DNA from: Collybiopsis luxurians FD-317 M1
Lineage: Eukaryota; Basidiomycota; Agaricomycetes; Agaricales; Omphalotaceae
Direction: 5' to 3'
DNA length: 64,000 bases
Assembly (NCBI GenBank): GCA_000827265.1
Contig: KN834749.1
Location: forward strand, 175,500-239,499
The number at the start of each line of letters is the position of its first letter. The stretch's first letter is position 1. Below are positions 61,626-64,000 of this stretch, piece after piece. The notes beneath the pieces are model-generated. The model worked only from the letters and a program-made list of their open reading frames with translations, was not told where the DNA came from and did not search any database. Position numbers and translations under genes: made by a program.

Positions 61626-62258
61626 GGGTAAGAGGTGAGAGAGAGCTACCAATGCTATGCATCGGATTATATACAAGGCCACGAAGCCTGCACGAAGCTA
61701 ATGTTCACGGGTCAGAACCATAGGTATTCCTGGCTGGATTTGCAGAGGAAGACGTGTTCCCCATGAAGCATGAAGGCCAATATGTAATTGGGGACTTTGA
61801 GAGGAGAAGGTTGTCGGAGGGTCTCATGACCTGAGGCATGCCTTTAAATTAAGATGGAAACACACGACCGTCCATATTTTGTCTCCTCAAAACCGTCTTA
61901 CCGAGTACCACACTATCTGTCGTCCGAACCGTTCGAGGTCTCAGGTAACCCGAGGGCAAAAGCCGAAGAAATATCATTGTTATACGTCAAAAAAGGCAGC
62001 AAATGATAAATTTCGGTCGAAAGTCCGTTGTGGACATGATTGTTAGCAGCAATGATAATTGGCAGCAAGACATACAACCGATAAAAGCCGACTAGTAAAT
62101 CTGTTTCTCGTCGGGGGTAGCGCCCGAATTGCCGAAAGTTGCTCCCGTTTCTCCATATCACATCTTGTTATAAAGCGCTGGAGATTGTGCTGTGGGGTAC
62201 AAGTACCCTACAGCGAATTTTTCTCAACTGCTTTTCTGTTTCTTGCCTCATTACCACC
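61626..62258. other. Divergent promoter region between the VIT/VWA gene and DIC1
   Basis: No gene is supported in these 633 bases; a minus-strand frame at 61913-62161 resembles nothing known. A near-perfect inverted repeat (62190-62213) and CT-rich sequence before the DIC1 start are the only visible signals. Confidence 0.5.
62190..62213. promoter_or_regulatory. Inverted repeat upstream of DIC1
   Basis: Arms CTGTGGGGTAC and GTACCCTACAG are complementary except for one position and are separated by two bases (AA). The element ends 45 bp before the DIC1 ATG. A palindrome of this size in a core promoter could be a dimeric transcription-factor site. Its sequence matches no motif I can name. Confidence 0.35.
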
Positions 62259-63715
62259 ATGACCACTGTTTATCCTTTCTGGTAAGTTCCTCTCCCCACC
62301 GTCACTCAAATTTCGCTAATTCTACTCCTAGGCTTGGAGGTTAGCCGAATCATATTCGCTTCTGGAACTCAGTAATTCAGATCTTTTTGCTTGTATTACT
62401 AGGCGTCGCGGCTTCCAGTGCGTATTCTTTTCTTGCTTTAATTCTTAGCCAACCTGCGTTTTCTAGTGGCCGCATCTTGCACCCATCCTTTGGACCTCAC
62501 AAAAGTGTCAGTATCGCTCGAAGCAACCGCTTTCTCATCTCATTATCTATTTCTTCAGTCGAATGCAAACCATCAAGGCCGCCCCGGGTTCCAAAGCCCC
62601 TTCAACAGTATTTGTTCTTCGAACATCCATTATTGACCAAGGCCTCCGAGGAGTTTATACTGGCCTCACTGCCTCATTACTACGACAAATGTCCTACTCT
62701 TTGGTGCGCATAGGAGCTTACGAAGAGATGAAGCGAAGGTTATCACGAAATGGCAAGCCTTCGTCTGCGCAACTGCTGGCAGCAGCATGCTTGGCCGGAG
62801 GGTTAGGTGGCATAGCTGGAAATCCGGCAGGTACGTTTATCTTGCTTGCATTCTGTACAGATGAATGTGGGTAATCTTTCTACTTAGATATACTTTTGGT
62901 TCGGATGACAAGCGACGTGACAAAACCAAAAGAGCAACGATTCAATTACTCCAATGCCTTTTCCGGTCTTGTCGCTCTAGCTAAACAGGAAGGGGTAAAC
63001 GGCATGACTAGGGGCCTTGGGACGAACGTTGTAAGTTTTTGTTGCTGCCTAATCGCCTGACATCTGCTTATGCACATTCGTTGATGTAGTCTAGAGCAAT
63101 GTTGATGAACGTGAGCCCATAACCAATCCAATTCAAGAACACGTCTGATCAGTTTCTTTTACAGGCTTCTCAAGTTGGCTCGTATGTCATATAGATTCCG
63201 TGCTCTGCCGTAAAACGATAACGGGTTTGCAGATATGATCTTTTCAAGTCTTCGCTCTTGAATAAAACTATACCTTTCCTGGATTATCAATTGCAGGACA
63301 ATCTCGCACTGCACACGCTCTCTAGTCTTCTTGCAGGCACATTTGCTACCAGTTCGTATATTCGGACAGTAATTCATTCCCAGATTCTTACCTTCTTATA
63401 GCTGTTTGTTCACCCGCAGACGTGCTTCGAACACGGGTCATGACGTCGGTATGTTGCTTTTGCAAGCACCTATTTCCACATTTGCTCGACGTTGGTTACA
63501 GAAATCCAAGGATTCAGTGGTCCAAATCCTGAAATCATCACTACAGAAAGAAGGGCCAAAGTTCCTGTTTAAAGGATGGACGCCAGCATTCATACGTCTT
63601 GGGCCCAACACCGTATTGCTCTTTGTCTTCTTTGAGGTACCCTTTCTTCCTTTCCTTGCTTGAATTTTTTCTAACGGTTTTACAGCAACTTAAGAAGGGA
63701 TGGAGTGCCATATAA
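62259..63715 (+). CDS. DIC1: Mitochondrial dicarboxylate carrier (DIC1)
   Basis: An inner-membrane carrier exchanging malate or succinate for phosphate. All three mitochondrial carrier signatures are present: THPLDLTKVRMQT, GNPADILLVRMTS and CSPADVLRTRVMTS. The N-terminus MTTVYPFWLGGVAASMAASC is spread over very small exons: 62259-62281, an 8-nt exon GCTTGGAG (62332-62339) and a 15-nt exon (62403-62417). Later parts include GLRGVYTGLTASLLRQMSYS, LVRIGAYEEMKRRL, NAFSGLVALAKQEG, MTRGLGTNVSRAMLMNASQV and FKGWTPAFIRLGPNTVLLFV. The RIGAYE and MNASQVGSYD residues are typical of dicarboxylate rather than oxaloacetate or oxodicarboxylate carriers. It ends QLKKGWSAI at TAA 63713-63715. Confidence 0.93.
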
Positions 63716-64000
63716 TATGCTTCGTGATTTGCATTTGCTTTATCATTATACGATTTGAGTGGACTGTGTAATACTATTTCACGCTATATCTGGATTATCT
63801 AAAGTAGATACATAGAGCATTCGCTATCAGGGCCTAGAAGTATTCTTCGACTCTATTTGTTGTATACTCATTAATCTCGTACATAAATACTATTTGCATT
63901 CTTTCTAATCTGTAACACCTGTGATACCTAGCTTTGACCGATGACGTAGATGAAAAAACCCTTTTAGGACGACAATTGAACGTTTCTTCGAATTTCCCAC
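63716..64000. other. 3' flank of DIC1
   Basis: AT-rich sequence after the DIC1 stop with TATA- and AATA-like stretches suitable for polyadenylation. No gene or structured element is seen to the end of the window. Confidence 0.5.

Overview
The window is nuclear DNA of a mushroom-forming basidiomycete (Agaricomycetes). It is gene-dense, with short spliceosomal introns (mostly about 45-70 nt) in nearly every gene, intergenic gaps often under 150 bp, and many head-to-head pairs. The strongest taxonomic clue is a dynein heavy-chain gene that holds the motor but no N-terminal tail, the split arrangement described for Agaricomycetes (dhc1/dhc2). I see no transposon, CRISPR array, rRNA or virus-derived gene. 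Coordinates of multi-exon genes span from the start codon to the stop codon and include introns.

Layout. 0.7-2.4 kb: a secreted Ala/Gly/Asn-rich protein. 2.7-7.3 kb: THG1 (tRNA-His guanylyltransferase), a UBP8/USP22-type deubiquitinase and THR1 homoserine kinase. 7.5-19 kb: the motor half of cytoplasmic dynein on the minus strand. 19.1-24.5 kb: SmE, PEX10, MGR2, an unknown nuclear-looking protein and mitoribosomal mL43. 25-31.2 kb: a Ser-rich protein, RPC9 (RNA polymerase III subunit) with a tRNA-Thr gene in its promoter, and two uncharacterised genes. 31.7-40.5 kb: an MFS transporter, FPG-type DNA glycosylase, UTP5, a PHO85-type CDK and mitoribosomal mL41. 40.6-43.6 kb: an F-box-like protein and an unknown protein. 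44.2-53.8 kb: a very large group-X hybrid histidine kinase. 54.1-63.7 kb: SUB2 and a GBP2/HRB1-type RNA-binding protein (divergent pair), a VIT/VWA protein and the dicarboxylate carrier DIC1.

Most genes are single-copy housekeeping functions: RNA processing and export (SmE, SUB2, GBP2, UTP5, THG1), mitochondrion (mL43, mL41, MGR2, DIC1), peroxisome (PEX10), chromatin (UBP8), signalling (PHO85, histidine kinase), transport and metabolism.

Points most worth a second look: a tRNA-Thr gene 43 bp upstream of the start codon of a Pol III subunit gene on the same strand; the divergent SUB2-GBP2 pair, both with exceptionally long introns inside conserved domains; the tail-less dynein; two GC-AG introns and one apparent GA-AG intron within 6 kb; a 4-nt internal micro-exon in MGR2; several genes whose first coding exon is only 6-9 nt; and a degenerate kinase domain on the histidine kinase.
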